64,000 bases of DNA. It comes from Luteibacter sp. SG786 (lineage in GTDB: Bacteria > Pseudomonadota > Gammaproteobacteria > Xanthomonadales > Rhodanobacteraceae). The notes under the pieces were generated by a model, which worked only from the letters and a program-made list of their open reading frames with translations, was not told where the DNA came from and made no database searches. Positions 27,339 to 37,984 of this stretch are shown piece after piece; position 1 is the stretch's first letter; every line of letters starts with the position of its first letter. Location of the stretch: NCBI RefSeq assembly GCF_011759605.1, contig NZ_JAAOYX010000001.1, forward strand, positions 2,223,063 to 2,287,062, written 5' to 3'. Position numbers and translations under genes: made by a program.

Positions 27339-27845
27339 ATGACCATCAACGTCACCATGAAGACGAACAAGGGCGATATCCACCTGCGCCTGCACGACGA
27401 TAAGACCCCGATGACGGTGGCCAGCTTCGTGAACCTGGCCAAGCGCGGCTACTACGACGGCCTGTCGTTCCATCGCGTGATTGCCGACTTCATGATTCAG
27501 GGCGGTTGCCCCGAAGGTTCGGGCCGCGGCGGCCCGGGCTACAAGTTCGGCGACGAGTTCAACAGCAGCCTGAAGCACGACAAGCCGGGCGTCCTGTCCA
27601 TGGCCAACGCCGGTCCGGGCACGAACGGTTCGCAGTTCTTCATCACCCACGGCGCGACGCCGTGGCTGGACGGTAAGCACAGCGTGTTCGGCGAAGTGGT
27701 CGGTCCGGAAGACCAGAAGGTGGTCGATGCGATCCGCCAGGACGACACCATCGAGAAGGTGGAAGTCTCCGGCGACGTCGACGCGCTGCTGGCGGCCCAG
27801 GCCGACAACGTGGCGAAGTGGAACGCGGTGCTCGACGCACGTTGA
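27339..27845 (+). CDS. ppiB: peptidyl-prolyl cis-trans isomerase, cyclophilin type (PpiB-like)
   Basis: Cytoplasmic prolyl isomerase for protein folding. The 168-residue product lacks a signal peptide, as PpiB does. Active-site strings are [13 protein letters not shown] (catalytic arginine in F-H-R) at residues 46-58 and [18 protein letters not shown] at about residues 86-103, followed by [10 protein letters not shown]. The ATG at 27339 has CAGGAA as ribosome site; a GTG upstream at 27246 is rejected because the added residues do not fit the family. Codon use is biased as in highly expressed genes. A REP pair follows it. Confidence 0.95.
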   Translation: MTINVTMKTNKGDIHLRLHDDKTPMTVASFVNLAKRGYYDGLSFHRVIADFMIQGGCPEGSGRGGPGYKFGDEFNSSLKHDKPGVLSMANAGPGTNGSQFFITHGATPWLDGKHSVFGEVVGPEDQKVVDAIRQDDTIEKVEVSGDVDALLAAQADNVAKWNAVLDAR

Positions 27846-27897
27846 TCGCCTCACCGTGGGAGCAGCTATCCGGCTCCGACAGGCATGGGTGCTTTTT

Positions 27898-27977
27898 GTG
27901 GGAGCCGCTTCAGCGGCGATGGTGCTCGCGGCACGCTGGCCCGCTGCCGCGGGATCGCCGGCGTAGCCGGCTCCCAC
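27898..27977. repeat. REP-like element pair (BIME-like)
   Basis: Two REP-like palindromes face each other: GTGGGAGCCGC with loop TTCA at the left, CCCGCTGCCGCGGG in the middle, and GCCGGC with centre GTA then CGGCTCCCAC at the right. A broken third half, ACCGTGGGAGCAGC, sits at 27854-27867. Unlike the others it lies between two genes on the same strand. Confidence 0.85.
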
Positions 27978-28017
27978 AAGTCGCATGAACTCGCAGCGGA
28001 CGGTGGCGGGGCCGTGT

Positions 28018-28023
28018 TAAAAT
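28018..28023 (+). promoter_or_regulatory. possible -10 box for the aminotransferase
   Basis: TAAAAT lies 34 bases before the ATG at 28058. It overlaps the upstream in-frame ATG at 28022, which argues that this ATG is not the start used. Confidence 0.45.
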
Positions 28024-28057
28024 GACGGCCTTTGCCCCATCCCCAGTCGAGGAAACG

Positions 28058-29257
28058 ATGCCGCAGCTCGCCAAGCGTATCGGTCGTGCCAAGCCCAGCG
28101 CGATCATGGTCATCGCCGAGAAGGCCAAGCGCCTGAAGGCCGAGGGTCGCGACATCGTCAGCTTCTCGATCGGCGTGCCGAACTTCCTCCCCGGCGACCA
28201 CGTGTACGCCGCGGCGCGCGAGGCGCTGGCGAAGGATTCCGGCCAGTACGGCAGCAATCGCGGTCCCGACGCCCTCGTCGACGCCTTCCTGGCGCATATC
28301 GAAGCCCTGGGGCTCACCGGCTACACCCGCAAGAACGTTTCGACGGGTGTGGGCGCCAAGCAGGTGCTGTACAACCTGGCCGAGGCGCTGCTCGACGAAG
28401 GCGACGAAATCGCATTCCCTGCGCCGTACTGGACCAGCTACCTCGACATCGCCGAAATCGTCGGCGCGAAAATCAACATCCTGCCGTGCCCGCCGGAGCA
28501 GCACTACAAGCTGACGCCGGCGCAGCTCGATGCCGCGCTGGCCCGCAAACCGCGCGTGTTCCTGTTCAACAATCCGTCCAACCCCACCGGCATGGTCTAC
28601 ACGCGCGAGGAAATTTCCGCGCTGGCCGACGTGATCGCGAAGTACCCGGACACCTGGGTCATCACCGACGACATCTACAACACGATGGTGTTCGACGGCG
28701 TGGGTTACCACAACTTCGTGCATGTACGCCCGGAACTGAAGGACCGGGTGATCTTCGTCGATTCACTCTCGAAGACGTACGGCATGCCGGGTTGGCGCGT
28801 GGGCTTCATCGCCGCGCCGGAAGCGGTGGCGCTCGCCGTCACCACGCTCAATTCCAACCACATCACCAGTCTGCCCGAGGTCGTGACCGCCGCCGCCCTG
28901 GCCGCGCTGTCCGGCCCGCAGGACATCCCGGCGGCGAAGCGCGACGAGTTCGCCTTAAAGCGCGACCGCGTGTACAACGCCCTGGTTTCCATTCCCGGCG
29001 TGGTCTGCCCGCGTCCGCAGGGCGCCTTCTACGCGTTCCCCGACATCTCCGTGGCCTTCGGCAAGAAGCACAACGGCGTGGCGATCGACTCCGACGTCGA
29101 CTTCTGCGCGGTGTTGCTCGAAGCCAAGGGTGTGGCCTGCGTGCCCGGTTCCGCGTTCGGCGAACCGCGCGCGCTGCGCATTTCCTATTCCTGCTCCGAC
29201 GAGGCACTCGACAAGGGCATGGCCCGCATCGTCGAGTTCTTCGCCGAACTCACCTGA
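28058..29257 (+). CDS. class I/II pyridoxal phosphate aminotransferase (aspartate aminotransferase-like)
   Basis: Cytoplasmic PLP enzyme moving amino groups between amino acids and 2-oxo acids. The 399-residue product has the fold-type I landmarks: S-I-G-V-P-N-F near residue 38, the cofactor-ring stretch P-Y-W-T-S-Y, N-N-P-S-N-P-T-G-M-V, D-D-I-Y, and the Schiff-base lysine in S-L-S-K-T-Y-G-M-P-G-W-R-V-G near residue 238. The form is that of subgroup I-gamma aspartate/prephenate aminotransferases. The ATG at 28058 with GAGGAAA is preferred to 28022, which has no ribosome site and overlaps a TAAAAT box. It is followed by mdh after 33 bases, so aspartate-oxaloacetate-malate conversion may be co-expressed. 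Confidence 0.9.
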   Translation: MPQLAKRIGRAKPSAIMVIAEKAKRLKAEGRDIVSFSIGVPNFLPGDHVYAAAREALAKDSGQYGSNRGPDALVDAFLAHIEALGLTGYTRKNVSTGVGAKQVLYNLAEALLDEGDEIAFPAPYWTSYLDIAEIVGAKINILPCPPEQHYKLTPAQLDAALARKPRVFLFNNPSNPTGMVYTREEISALADVIAKYPDTWVITDDIYNTMVFDGVGYHNFVHVRPELKDRVIFVDSLSKTYGMPGWRVGFIAAPEAVALAVTTLNSNHITSLPEVVTAAALAALSGPQDIPAAKRDEFALKRDRVYNALVSIPGVVCPRPQGAFYAFPDISVAFGKKHNGVAIDSDVDFCAVLLEAKGVACVPGSAFGEPRALRISYSCSDEALDKGMARIVEFFAELT

Positions 29258-29290
29258 TCAGTCCCCCGCGGTATTTCTAGGAGTCGAAAG

Positions 29291-30274
29291 ATGAAAGCAC
29301 CCGTTCGCGTTGCCGTCACCGGCGCAGCCGGCCAGATCGGTTATGCCCTCCTGTTCCGTATCGCCGCCGGCGACATGCTCGGTCCCGACCAGCCGGTGAT
29401 CCTGCACCTGCTCGAGATCACCCCGGCGCTTCCCGCCCTCCAGGGCGTGGTGATGGAACTCAACGATTGCGCCTTCCCGACCCTTGCCGGCGTGGTAGCC
29501 ACCGACGACGTGAACGTCGCTTTCAAGGACGTGGATTACGCGCTGCTCGTCGGCGCGCGTCCGCGCGGCCCGGGCATGGAGCGCAAGGACCTGCTCGAGG
29601 CCAACGGTGCCATCTTCGGACCGCAGGGCAAGGCGCTGAACGATCACGCCAAGCGCGACGTGCGCGTGCTCGTGGTGGGCAACCCGGCGAACACCAACGC
29701 CCTGATCGCGCAGCAGAACGCTCCGGACCTCGATCCGAAGTGCTTCACCGCCATGGTCCGCCTCGACCACAACCGCGCGCTGTCCCAGCTTGCCGAGAAG
29801 ACGGGCGCGCACACCACCGAGATCAAGAAGGTCACCATCTGGGGCAACCACAGCTCCACCCAGTACCCCGACCTCCACGAGACCACGGTCAAGGGCAAGG
29901 CGGCGTTGGAGCAGGTCGACCAGGCCTGGTACGCGGACACCTTCATCCCCACGGTGCAGCAGCGCGGCGCGGCCATCATCAAGGCGCGCGGCGCCTCCTC
30001 GGCGGCCTCCGCCGCTTCGGCCGCCATCGACCACATGCGCGACTGGGCGCTCGGCACCGCCGAAGGCGATTGGACCTCCATGGCCATTCCGTCCGACGGC
30101 TCCTACGGCATCGAGCCGGGCGTGATCTTCGGTTACCCGGTGACGGTGAAGGACGGCAAGTACGCCATCGTGCAGGGCCTGAAGATCAACGAGTTCTCGC
30201 AGGCGCGCATCGACGCGACCAACAAGGAACTGCGCGAGGAACGCGCCGGCGTGGAGCACCTGTTCGCGAAGTAA
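29291..30274 (+). CDS. mdh: malate dehydrogenase
   Basis: NAD-dependent TCA-cycle enzyme interconverting malate and oxaloacetate. The 327-residue product is of the cytosolic-eukaryote-like type common in xanthomonads and burkholderias. It has the Rossmann string [13 protein letters not shown] near residue 8, the substrate-binding [15 protein letters not shown] near 89, [11 protein letters not shown], the L-D-H-N-R-A region, and catalytic histidine in [12 protein letters not shown] near 189. The ribosome site is TAGGAG. A strong terminator follows. Confidence 0.97.
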   Translation: MKAPVRVAVTGAAGQIGYALLFRIAAGDMLGPDQPVILHLLEITPALPALQGVVMELNDCAFPTLAGVVATDDVNVAFKDVDYALLVGARPRGPGMERKDLLEANGAIFGPQGKALNDHAKRDVRVLVVGNPANTNALIAQQNAPDLDPKCFTAMVRLDHNRALSQLAEKTGAHTTEIKKVTIWGNHSSTQYPDLHETTVKGKAALEQVDQAWYADTFIPTVQQRGAAIIKARGASSAASAASAAIDHMRDWALGTAEGDWTSMAIPSDGSYGIEPGVIFGYPVTVKDGKYAIVQGLKINEFSQARIDATNKELREERAGVEHLFAK

Positions 30275-30296
30275 TCGCGGCGGGATCCTGCAAACG

Positions 30297-30329
30297 AAAA
30301 GGCCGCGCTGCAAGGCGCGGCCTTTTTTT
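30297..30329 (+). terminator. rho-independent terminator of mdh
   Basis: An 8-bp perfect stem GGCCGCGC / GCGCGGCC with loop TGCAAG is followed by seven T residues (30323-30329) and preceded by AAAA, which makes it work in both directions in principle. Confidence 0.93.
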
Positions 30330-30387
30330 GTCGTGCATGTTGACGGATTGACCTGGCCATTACATGTACCCGGAGAGGATGCGGCCC

Positions 30388-31329
30388 ATGGCCCATAGTC
30401 CCAAGCTCGTCGTTTACGCCGCGCTCGCCGCGAATGTCGGCATCGCGATCGCCAAATTCGTGGCCGCGGCCATCAGCGGCAGCTCGGCCATGCTTTCCGA
30501 GGGCGTGCATTCGCTGGTGGACAGCGTCAACGAGGTGCTGCTGCTCCACGGCCTGCGGCGCTCGCAACTGCCGCCGAACCGGGAGAACCCCCTGGGTTAC
30601 GGGCGCGAGCTCTACTTCTGGAGCTTCATCGTGGCCTTGCTGGTGCTGGCACTCGGCGCGGGCTTTTCCCTCTACGAGGGTGTCAGCCATATCCGTTCGC
30701 CCGAGCCGCTGCGCGATCCCACCTTGAACTACATCGTGCTCGCTGTGGGCGTGTTGTTCGAGGGCACGTCGTGGTGGCTGTCGCTGAAGAGCGTGCAGCG
30801 GAAGAAGGGCAGGCTGGGCTATTTTGAGGCGTTCCGCAGCACCAGGGATCCAACCACGTTCACCGTGCTGTTCGAGGACACCGCGGCACTGCTGGGCCTC
30901 GCCATCGCCGCGCTTGGCATCTACCTGTCGCACGCCACCGGCGACGCGCGCATCGACGGCTGGGCCTCGATCGGTATTGCCGTGGTGCTTGCGCTGGCGT
31001 CGGCGATGCTGGCGCGAGAGAGCAAGGCCCTGCTCATCGGCGAACCGGCGACGCCGAACCTGCTGGCGAAGGTGTGCGGCATTGCCGGGCGCGTCGAGGG
31101 CGTGGAGGCGGTGAACGGGGTACTCACCTTGCAGGTGGGCCCGGACCACGTGCTGGTGGCGATTTCCGCGGCTTTCGACGACCGCCTGACGACCGTGGAG
31201 ATCGAGGAAGTGGTGCGCATCATCGAGGCGCGCACCAAGGAAGCCGGCCTGCCCATCGTGGCGCTGTTCATCAAGCCGCAGACGCCCGAACGATGGCGCG
31301 AGCGTCTGCGGGAACTGGACGGCAACTGA
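30388..31329 (+). CDS. cation diffusion facilitator (CDF) family transporter
   Basis: Inner-membrane proton antiporter exporting divalent metal ions, usually Zn, Fe, Co or Mn. From the ATG at 30388 the product is 313 residues (30379 and 30364 are alternatives; GAGAGG at 30371-30377 supports the downstream one). Transmembrane helix 2 carries S-A-M-L-S-E-G-V-H-S-L-V-D-S-V-N-E, whose H-x-x-x-D is half of the metal site, and helix 5 has F-E-D-T-A-A-L-L-G-L, where the usual H/D pair is E-D. That pairing is seen in the TMEM163/SLC30A9-like subgroup rather than in ZitB-type zinc exporters. A C-terminal soluble domain is present. Metal choice cannot be given. Confidence 0.87.
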   Translation: MAHSPKLVVYAALAANVGIAIAKFVAAAISGSSAMLSEGVHSLVDSVNEVLLLHGLRRSQLPPNRENPLGYGRELYFWSFIVALLVLALGAGFSLYEGVSHIRSPEPLRDPTLNYIVLAVGVLFEGTSWWLSLKSVQRKKGRLGYFEAFRSTRDPTTFTVLFEDTAALLGLAIAALGIYLSHATGDARIDGWASIGIAVVLALASAMLARESKALLIGEPATPNLLAKVCGIAGRVEGVEAVNGVLTLQVGPDHVLVAISAAFDDRLTTVEIEEVVRIIEARTKEAGLPIVALFIKPQTPERWRERLRELDGN

Positions 31330-31386
31330 CTGCTTCAGGGGGCCGGCTCTGTGTTGGAACCGGTTCTGTGTGAATGCGGGCTTTGT

Positions 31387-31467
31387 GTGGGAGCCGCTTC
31401 AGCGGCGATGGGTGCTCGCGGCAGGGTGGCCCGCTGCCGCGGGATCGCCGGCAAAGCCGGCTCCCAC
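31387..31467. repeat. REP-like element pair (BIME-like)
   Basis: Nearly identical in layout to the pair at 27898: GTGGGAGCCGC with loop TTCA at the left, CCCGCTGCCGCGGG in the middle and GCCGG with centre CAAA then GCCGGCTCCCAC at the right. It lies between the convergent CDF and gnd genes. Confidence 0.85.
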
Positions 31468-31484
31468 ACAAAGCCTGCTCTCAC

Positions 31485-31540
31485 AAGGAACAAGGCTCCT
31501 ACAAAGGAACAAGGCTCCTACAAAGGAACAAGGCTCCTAC
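31485..31540. repeat. 19-base tandem repeat, three copies
   Basis: The unit is AAAGGAACAAGGCTCCTAC, present at 31503-31521 and 31522-31540 and, one base shorter at the left, at 31485-31502. A further partial unit ends GCCAGGCTCCCAC at 31541-31557. The unit ends in GGCTCCTAC, one base off the REP end GGCTCCCAC, so this looks like a minisatellite grown from a REP end. It is not a CRISPR array: units are directly adjacent with no spacers. Confidence 0.85.
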
Positions 31541-31583
31541 AAAAGCCAGGCTCCCACAAAGAGCCCGGCTGCCCGATATGCCC

Positions 31584-32588
31584 TCAGGAGTGCTCGCCTT
31601 CCTTCGGCGGCTTGCCACGGCCTTCGATATGCCCGCCGAAGCCCATGCGCATCGCGGAGAGCAGGCGCTCTGCGTACGTGTGGTCCTGGCGCGAGCGGAA
31701 GCGGGCGAAGAGGGCGGAAGTGAGCACCTCGGCCGGCACCGCCTGTTCGATGGCAGCGTTGACCGTCCAGCGGCCTTCGCCGGAATCGTCGACGTAGCCG
31801 GAGTAGTTGTCGAGTTCCGGTCCCTTCGCCAGGGCGCTGGCGGTAAGGTCGAGCAACCAGGAGGACACCACGCTGCCACGGCGCCAGACCTCGGCGATGT
31901 CGGCCATGTCCAGTTCGTAGCGCTCGCGTTCCGGAAGGTGTGCGGCGTTGCGGTTCTTCAGGATGTCGAAGCCTTCCGCGAACGACTGCATCATGCCGTA
32001 CTCGATGCCGTTGTGGATCATCTTGACGAAGTGACCCGCACCGGCCGGACCGGCGTGCATGTAGCCGTTCTCGACGCGCGGATCGCGGCCCTCGCGGCCT
32101 TCCGTGCGCGGGATGTCGCCGGCACCGGGGGCCAGCGTCTTGAAGATCGGGTCGAGGTAATCGACCGTGGGCTTGTCGCCGCCGATCATCATGCAGTAGC
32201 CGCGCTCCAGGCCCCACACGCCGCCCGAGGTACCTACGTCGACATAGTGCTGGCCCTTGGCGGCAAGGGTTTCGGCACGGCGTGCGTCGTCCTTGTAGAA
32301 GGTGTTGCCACCGTCGATGACGATATCGTCCTTGCCCATCAGGTCGCTGAGCTTCGCGATCGTGGTTTCGGTGATCTCACCCGCGGGAAGCATGACCCAG
32401 ACCACGCGCGGCGACGGGAGCGCCTGCACCAGGGCCTCGAGCGAGTCGACCGCCTCACCGCCATCCTTCGCCAGCGATTCGCGCGCGGCGGGGTTGTTGT
32501 CGTAGACCACGGTCTGATGACCGTCCCTCATCAGGCGGCGAGCGATGTTGCCGCCCATGCGGCCGAGTCCGATCAAACCGATTTTCAT
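31584..32588 (-). CDS. gnd: 6-phosphogluconate dehydrogenase, decarboxylating (short, NAD-type)
   Basis: Converts 6-phosphogluconate to ribulose-5-phosphate in the pentose phosphate pathway. The 334-residue product is the short Gnd/GntZ-like type (about 300-335 residues) rather than the 470-residue form. The N-terminal Rossmann string is [17 protein letters not shown], where E. coli has A-V-M-G; the substrate region has [22 protein letters not shown] near residue 115, and the catalytic lysine-asparagine are in [12 protein letters not shown] near residue 185. The start at 32588 is fixed by the Rossmann motif. It is divergent from the FMN-binding protein gene over 254 bases that hold no other gene. 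Confidence 0.93.
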   Translation of the reverse strand: MKIGLIGLGRMGGNIARRLMRDGHQTVVYDNNPAARESLAKDGGEAVDSLEALVQALPSPRVVWVMLPAGEITETTIAKLSDLMGKDDIVIDGGNTFYKDDARRAETLAAKGQHYVDVGTSGGVWGLERGYCMMIGGDKPTVDYLDPIFKTLAPGAGDIPRTEGREGRDPRVENGYMHAGPAGAGHFVKMIHNGIEYGMMQSFAEGFDILKNRNAAHLPERERYELDMADIAEVWRRGSVVSSWLLDLTASALAKGPELDNYSGYVDDSGEGRWTVNAAIEQAVPAEVLTSALFARFRSRQDHTYAERLLSAMRMGFGGHIEGRGKPPKEGEHS

Positions 32589-32842
32589 GCGTGGGGTCCT
32601 CGATGTATGAACGTGGGGAATATGCGGATACCCCGGCCGTATGCAAGGTATACGTTGGGATGCACTCGCCAATAGTGCGTTCTGCGGCGCGCGAAGTCGA
32701 CCTCGAATGCCTCGCCGTGCACCGGGCCGCAAGGCTCGGAGGGGCGATGTGAGGGCGGCGTCGTTCCGTGGCATCCCGCGCTTGACGAGCCCTTGAGCGG
32801 CGGGATGGGACGGTGTGGCTCATCTCTCACAGGAGCACTGCC

Positions 32843-33337
32843 ATGGCCGATACCCGCCAGGACGAACTGGATCGCATCTGGTCCCTCATCAAGGATGCCC
32901 GGGTCGCGATGCTGACCAGCGAACGCGACGGCAGGCTCTACAGCCGCCCCATGGTCGCTTCGCAAAAGGGCTTCGACGGAAGCCTGTGGTTTTTCACGCG
33001 GAAGAGCTCGCCCAAGGTCGCAGAAGTGGAAGGCCACCGCGAGGTGAACGTCGCTTATGCCAGCGCCGCCGACAACAGCTTCGTGTCGCTCTCCGGGAGG
33101 GCCGTGATCGTGGAAGATCGCGCGGCCGTCGAGGCCCACTGGAATGCCTGGGTGAAAGCCTGGTTTCCCGACGGCAAGGACGATCCGGACCTGGCGTTGC
33201 TTCGTGTGGACGTGGACACCGCGGAATACTGGGACGCGCCCTCGTCGAAGATGGTGCTTGCCTTCGATTATCTGAAGGCCAGGGTCACCGGCGGGAAGCC
33301 CGAGGTGGGAGAGAACCGCAAGGTCGACCTTCGTTGA
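32843..33337 (+). CDS. pyridoxamine 5'-phosphate oxidase-like FMN-binding protein (general stress protein 26 type)
   Basis: Small cytoplasmic split-barrel protein of the flavin-binding family. The 164-residue product has the family start L-I-K-D-A-R-V-A-M-L-T-S-E-R-D-G-R-L-Y-S-R-P-M, then L-W-F-F-T-R-K-S-S-P-K-V-A-E-V near residue 50, N-V-A-Y-A-S and S-L-S-G-R-A. The mid-length acidic insert with W-F-P-D-G-K-D-D-P-D-L-A-L-L-R-V is typical of the GSP26 group found in Xanthomonas, where a close relative binds FMN. The reaction is unknown. AGGAG lies ahead of the ATG at 32843. It stands alone. Confidence 0.86.
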   Translation: MADTRQDELDRIWSLIKDARVAMLTSERDGRLYSRPMVASQKGFDGSLWFFTRKSSPKVAEVEGHREVNVAYASAADNSFVSLSGRAVIVEDRAAVEAHWNAWVKAWFPDGKDDPDLALLRVDVDTAEYWDAPSSKMVLAFDYLKARVTGGKPEVGENRKVDLR

Positions 33338-33411
33338 CCTGACTTCCGGCACGCTGGAGTCCGAAATCGGCTGCCGGTTACGCTCAAGGGTCGTCCCCCC
33401 GAGAGTAGCCG

Positions 33412-35331
33412 ATGAAATTCCTCGCCCGTGCCTGTCTCGCCGTGGCCGCCTTCGTCGGCGCCTGCGGCGCGATGGCTGCCGACTTCGACCCGCGCGAGAC
33501 CTTCGCGCCGTTCTCGTATCCCCAGCCGGTGAACGCCTATCGTTCCGGCAGCGGCATGCCCGGGCCGATGTTCTGGCAGAACCGCGCCGACTACGAGTTG
33601 GCGGCAACGCTGGACCCGGTCAGGAACACCTTGAGCGGCAAGGCGATCATCCGCTATACGAATAACAGCCCCGACGCGTTGGACGTGCTCTGGCTGCAGT
33701 TGGACGAGAACCGTTTCACCGCCGACGCCCGCGGCAATTTCACCTCGGACAAGACCGAGAAGAGGCATACCGACGGCTACCGTATCGCTTCGGTGACCGT
33801 CGACGGTCGCAAGGCCGAGTACGTCGTCAGCGATACGCGGATGCAGGTGCGGCTGCCCGCGCCGCTGGCGGGGAAGGGCGGCAAGATTTCGCTGACCATC
33901 GTTTATTCCTACGATCTTCCGGGCGACTTCGGCGGACGCACAGGGTTCGCCCCGTCGAAGAACGGCAACATCTACGAGATGGCGCAGTGGTATCCGCGCA
34001 TGTGCGTCTACGACGACCTGCGCGGATGGGACACCGCGCCTTATCTCAATAGTGAGTTCTATCTCGAGTACGGCGATTTCGATTATGCGATCACCGTGCC
34101 TTCCAACATGATCGTCGCCGGCTCGGGCGAACTGGTGAACCCCGACGACGTGCTGACGGCCACGCAGCGCGAGCGCCTGGCCAAGGCAAGACAGAGCGAC
34201 AGCACGGTGATGATCCGCACGCCGGCGGAGGTCGCCGATCCGGCCAGCCGTCCAAAACAGGGCGGCACGCTCACCTGGAAATTCCGGATGAAGAACACGC
34301 GCGACGTCGCCTTCGGCGCGTCCACCGCGTATGTGTGGGACGCGGCGCGCATCAACTTGCCTGAGGGCAAGACGGCGCTGGCGATGTCGGTCTATCCGGT
34401 GGAAAGCGTGGGCCAGGACCGCTGGGGCCGCTCGACCGAATACCTGAAGGCCGCGGTGGAGCACTTCTCCAGCAAGTGGTATCCGTACCCCTACCCGGTG
34501 GCGATCAACGAGGCGGGCACCGCAGCGAGCGGCATGGAATACCCGGGCATCGTCTTCGATCCCATGGAGGCGCCGGCGAAGCCCTTGCACATGGTCACCG
34601 CCCACGAGATCGGCCACACGTGGTTCCCGATGATCGTCGGCAGCGACGAGCGCCGTAACGCGTGGATGGACGAAGGCTTCAATACCTTCATCGACGTATA
34701 CGAGGCCGATGCCTTCAACCATGGCGAGTTCGCGCCGAAGCGCGACAGTGAATATGCGCCGAAAGGCGGCAATCCCGTGGACGAGATTCTGCCCCTGCTG
34801 GCCGACCGGGACGCGCCCTCGCTGCTGATCGGCGCCGACATGGTCAAGGAGAAGTATCGCCATCCCGCCACCTACTTCAAGGCAGCGCTGGGGCTCGTGC
34901 TGTTGCGCGAGCAGATCATCGGGCCGGAGCGCTTCGATCCCGCGTTCCGCAAGTACATCGCCACCTGGGCCTACAGGCACCCCTCGCCATCGGACTTCTT
35001 CCGCCTGATGGAAAGCGAAGCGGGCGAGGATCTTTCCTGGTTCTGGCGCGGTTGGTTCGAACGGAACTGGCAGCTGGACATGGCGGTGGAAAAGGTCGAT
35101 GGATCGGTGGTCACCCTATCGAACCTGGACCAACTGGTGATGCCGGCCACGCTGCGCGTGACGCTGGACGACAAATCCACGCGCGACATCCGCGTGCCCG
35201 TGGAGACCTGGCAGCAGCACAAGCGCTTCGATATCGAAGTGCCTGGCGGGCGCAAGATCGTTCGTGCCGAAATCGACCCGGACCACAAGATTCCGGACCG
35301 CGATCGCGGCAATAATAGGTGGCCCCGCTGA
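33412..35331 (+). CDS. secreted M1-family metallopeptidase
   Basis: Zinc aminopeptidase, likely periplasmic. The 639-residue product has a signal peptide ending G-A-M-A-A near residue 23. The zinc site is H398-E-I-G-H402 with E421 in M-D-E-G-F, the gluzincin spacing; the M1 substrate motif usually G-x-M-E-N is G-M-E-Y at about residue 379 (S-G-M-E-Y-P-G), a variant found in the subgroup of peptidases of this size. The N-terminal part is a beta-rich domain, and the C-terminus after residue 560 is a beta-sandwich. It overlaps the next membrane protein's possible GTG start but not the ATG chosen. Confidence 0.92.
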   Translation: MKFLARACLAVAAFVGACGAMAADFDPRETFAPFSYPQPVNAYRSGSGMPGPMFWQNRADYELAATLDPVRNTLSGKAIIRYTNNSPDALDVLWLQLDENRFTADARGNFTSDKTEKRHTDGYRIASVTVDGRKAEYVVSDTRMQVRLPAPLAGKGGKISLTIVYSYDLPGDFGGRTGFAPSKNGNIYEMAQWYPRMCVYDDLRGWDTAPYLNSEFYLEYGDFDYAITVPSNMIVAGSGELVNPDDVLTATQRERLAKARQSDSTVMIRTPAEVADPASRPKQGGTLTWKFRMKNTRDVAFGASTAYVWDAARINLPEGKTALAMSVYPVESVGQDRWGRSTEYLKAAVEHFSSKWYPYPYPVAINEAGTAASGMEYPGIVFDPMEAPAKPLHMVTAHEIGHTWFPMIVGSDERRNAWMDEGFNTFIDVYEADAFNHGEFAPKRDSEYAPKGGNPVDEILPLLADRDAPSLLIGADMVKEKYRHPATYFKAALGLVLLREQIIGPERFDPAFRKYIATWAYRHPSPSDFFRLMESEAGEDLSWFWRGWFERNWQLDMAVEKVDGSVVTLSNLDQLVMPATLRVTLDDKSTRDIRVPVETWQQHKRFDIEVPGGRKIVRAEIDPDHKIPDRDRGNNRWPR

Positions 35332-35342
35332 CGGACCGCTCC

Positions 35343-35984
35343 ATGTCGCCCCGAACCGCCGCCGTCTCCGACCTGTTCGCCATCATCGTCGCGGCGGTGG
35401 CCTGGCCTGCGCTCGTATTGCAATACTGGCTGATCGTCTGGTCCGGTTCGCTGGGCGCGGTGACGGTGCGTTACTTCAGCTTCTTCACCATCCTCTCCAA
35501 CCTGCTGGTGGCGCTGGTCGCCGCATCCGCGGCGACGGGCGGCAACTGGGCGCCGCTGCGCATCCTGCGCACACCGCGCATGCGCGGCCTCGCAGCGCTG
35601 TGCATCGCGGTGACCGCCCTGGTGTACGTCACCGTGCTGCGCTCCCTGTGGCATCCGCTGGGCCCGCAACTCATCGCCGACCGGTCCCTGCATTACGTGG
35701 TACCCGCGCTCTACCTCCTCTGGTGGTTCGCCCTGCTGCCGCACGGCACCCTCGTGTGGCGCGACGCGGCGCGCTGGCTCTGGTTTCCCCTGGTGTTTGC
35801 CCTGTGGACCTTCGCTCGCGGGGCCATCGTCGACGAATACCCGTATCCGTTCCTCGACGTGGGCCGCCTCGGTTACCCCGCGGCCCTGCTCAACGTAGCG
35901 GTGGTGGCGGTGCTGTTTGTGGCGCTCGGGCTGGGCCTGGTGGCTGCTGACAAGGCGCTCGCTCCCGGACACGCGGCCCCCTGA
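35343..35984 (+). CDS. Pr6Pr family membrane protein
   Basis: Polytopic inner-membrane protein of unknown function. The ATG at 35343 is used; a GTG at 35319 would overlap the peptidase gene. The product is 213 residues with about six hydrophobic helices. Family-type features are V-R-Y-F-S-F-F-T-I-L-S-N-L-L-V in helix 2, the H-Y-V-V-P-A-L-Y-L-L-W-W motif near residue 125, and the conserved Y-P-Y-P-F-L-D with G-Y-P-A-A. The conserved histidine and aromatic residues suggest an enzymatic or ligand role (relation to FAR-17a/AIG1 lipid hydrolases is proposed for the wider family), but nothing firm can be said. It follows the peptidase by 11 bases. Confidence 0.83.
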   Translation: MSPRTAAVSDLFAIIVAAVAWPALVLQYWLIVWSGSLGAVTVRYFSFFTILSNLLVALVAASAATGGNWAPLRILRTPRMRGLAALCIAVTALVYVTVLRSLWHPLGPQLIADRSLHYVVPALYLLWWFALLPHGTLVWRDAARWLWFPLVFALWTFARGAIVDEYPYPFLDVGRLGYPAALLNVAVVAVLFVALGLGLVAADKALAPGHAAP

Positions 35985-36031
35985 TTTCGCCTGGACCAGC
36001 GTTCATGGCCGCCACGGTGGCGGGGAAGGAC

Positions 36032-36037
36032 TAGAAT
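36032..36037 (+). promoter_or_regulatory. possible -10 box for the ABC exporter (leaderless?)
   Basis: TAGAAT ends six bases before the ATG at 36044, which would place the transcription start at the start codon. The nearest purine-rich stretch, GGGGAAGGA, is more than 11 bases upstream, too far for normal ribosome binding. Confidence 0.35.
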
Positions 36038-36043
36038 GCGCGG

Positions 36044-37876
<1,833 letters not shown>

Positions 37877-37984
37877 GCCCCCACCCGCAGGGATGAATCG
37901 GATGAGAGGCTGCCTTGCAAACGTTGCGCTTGTCGGGCGCTCCGTTCCGGCGACAATACGTGTCAAACATTCTTGAGGTTCCGT

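Noticed and set aside
31485-31540. Short regular repeat considered as a CRISPR array
   Set aside because: Repeat units are directly adjacent with no spacers and there are no cas genes.
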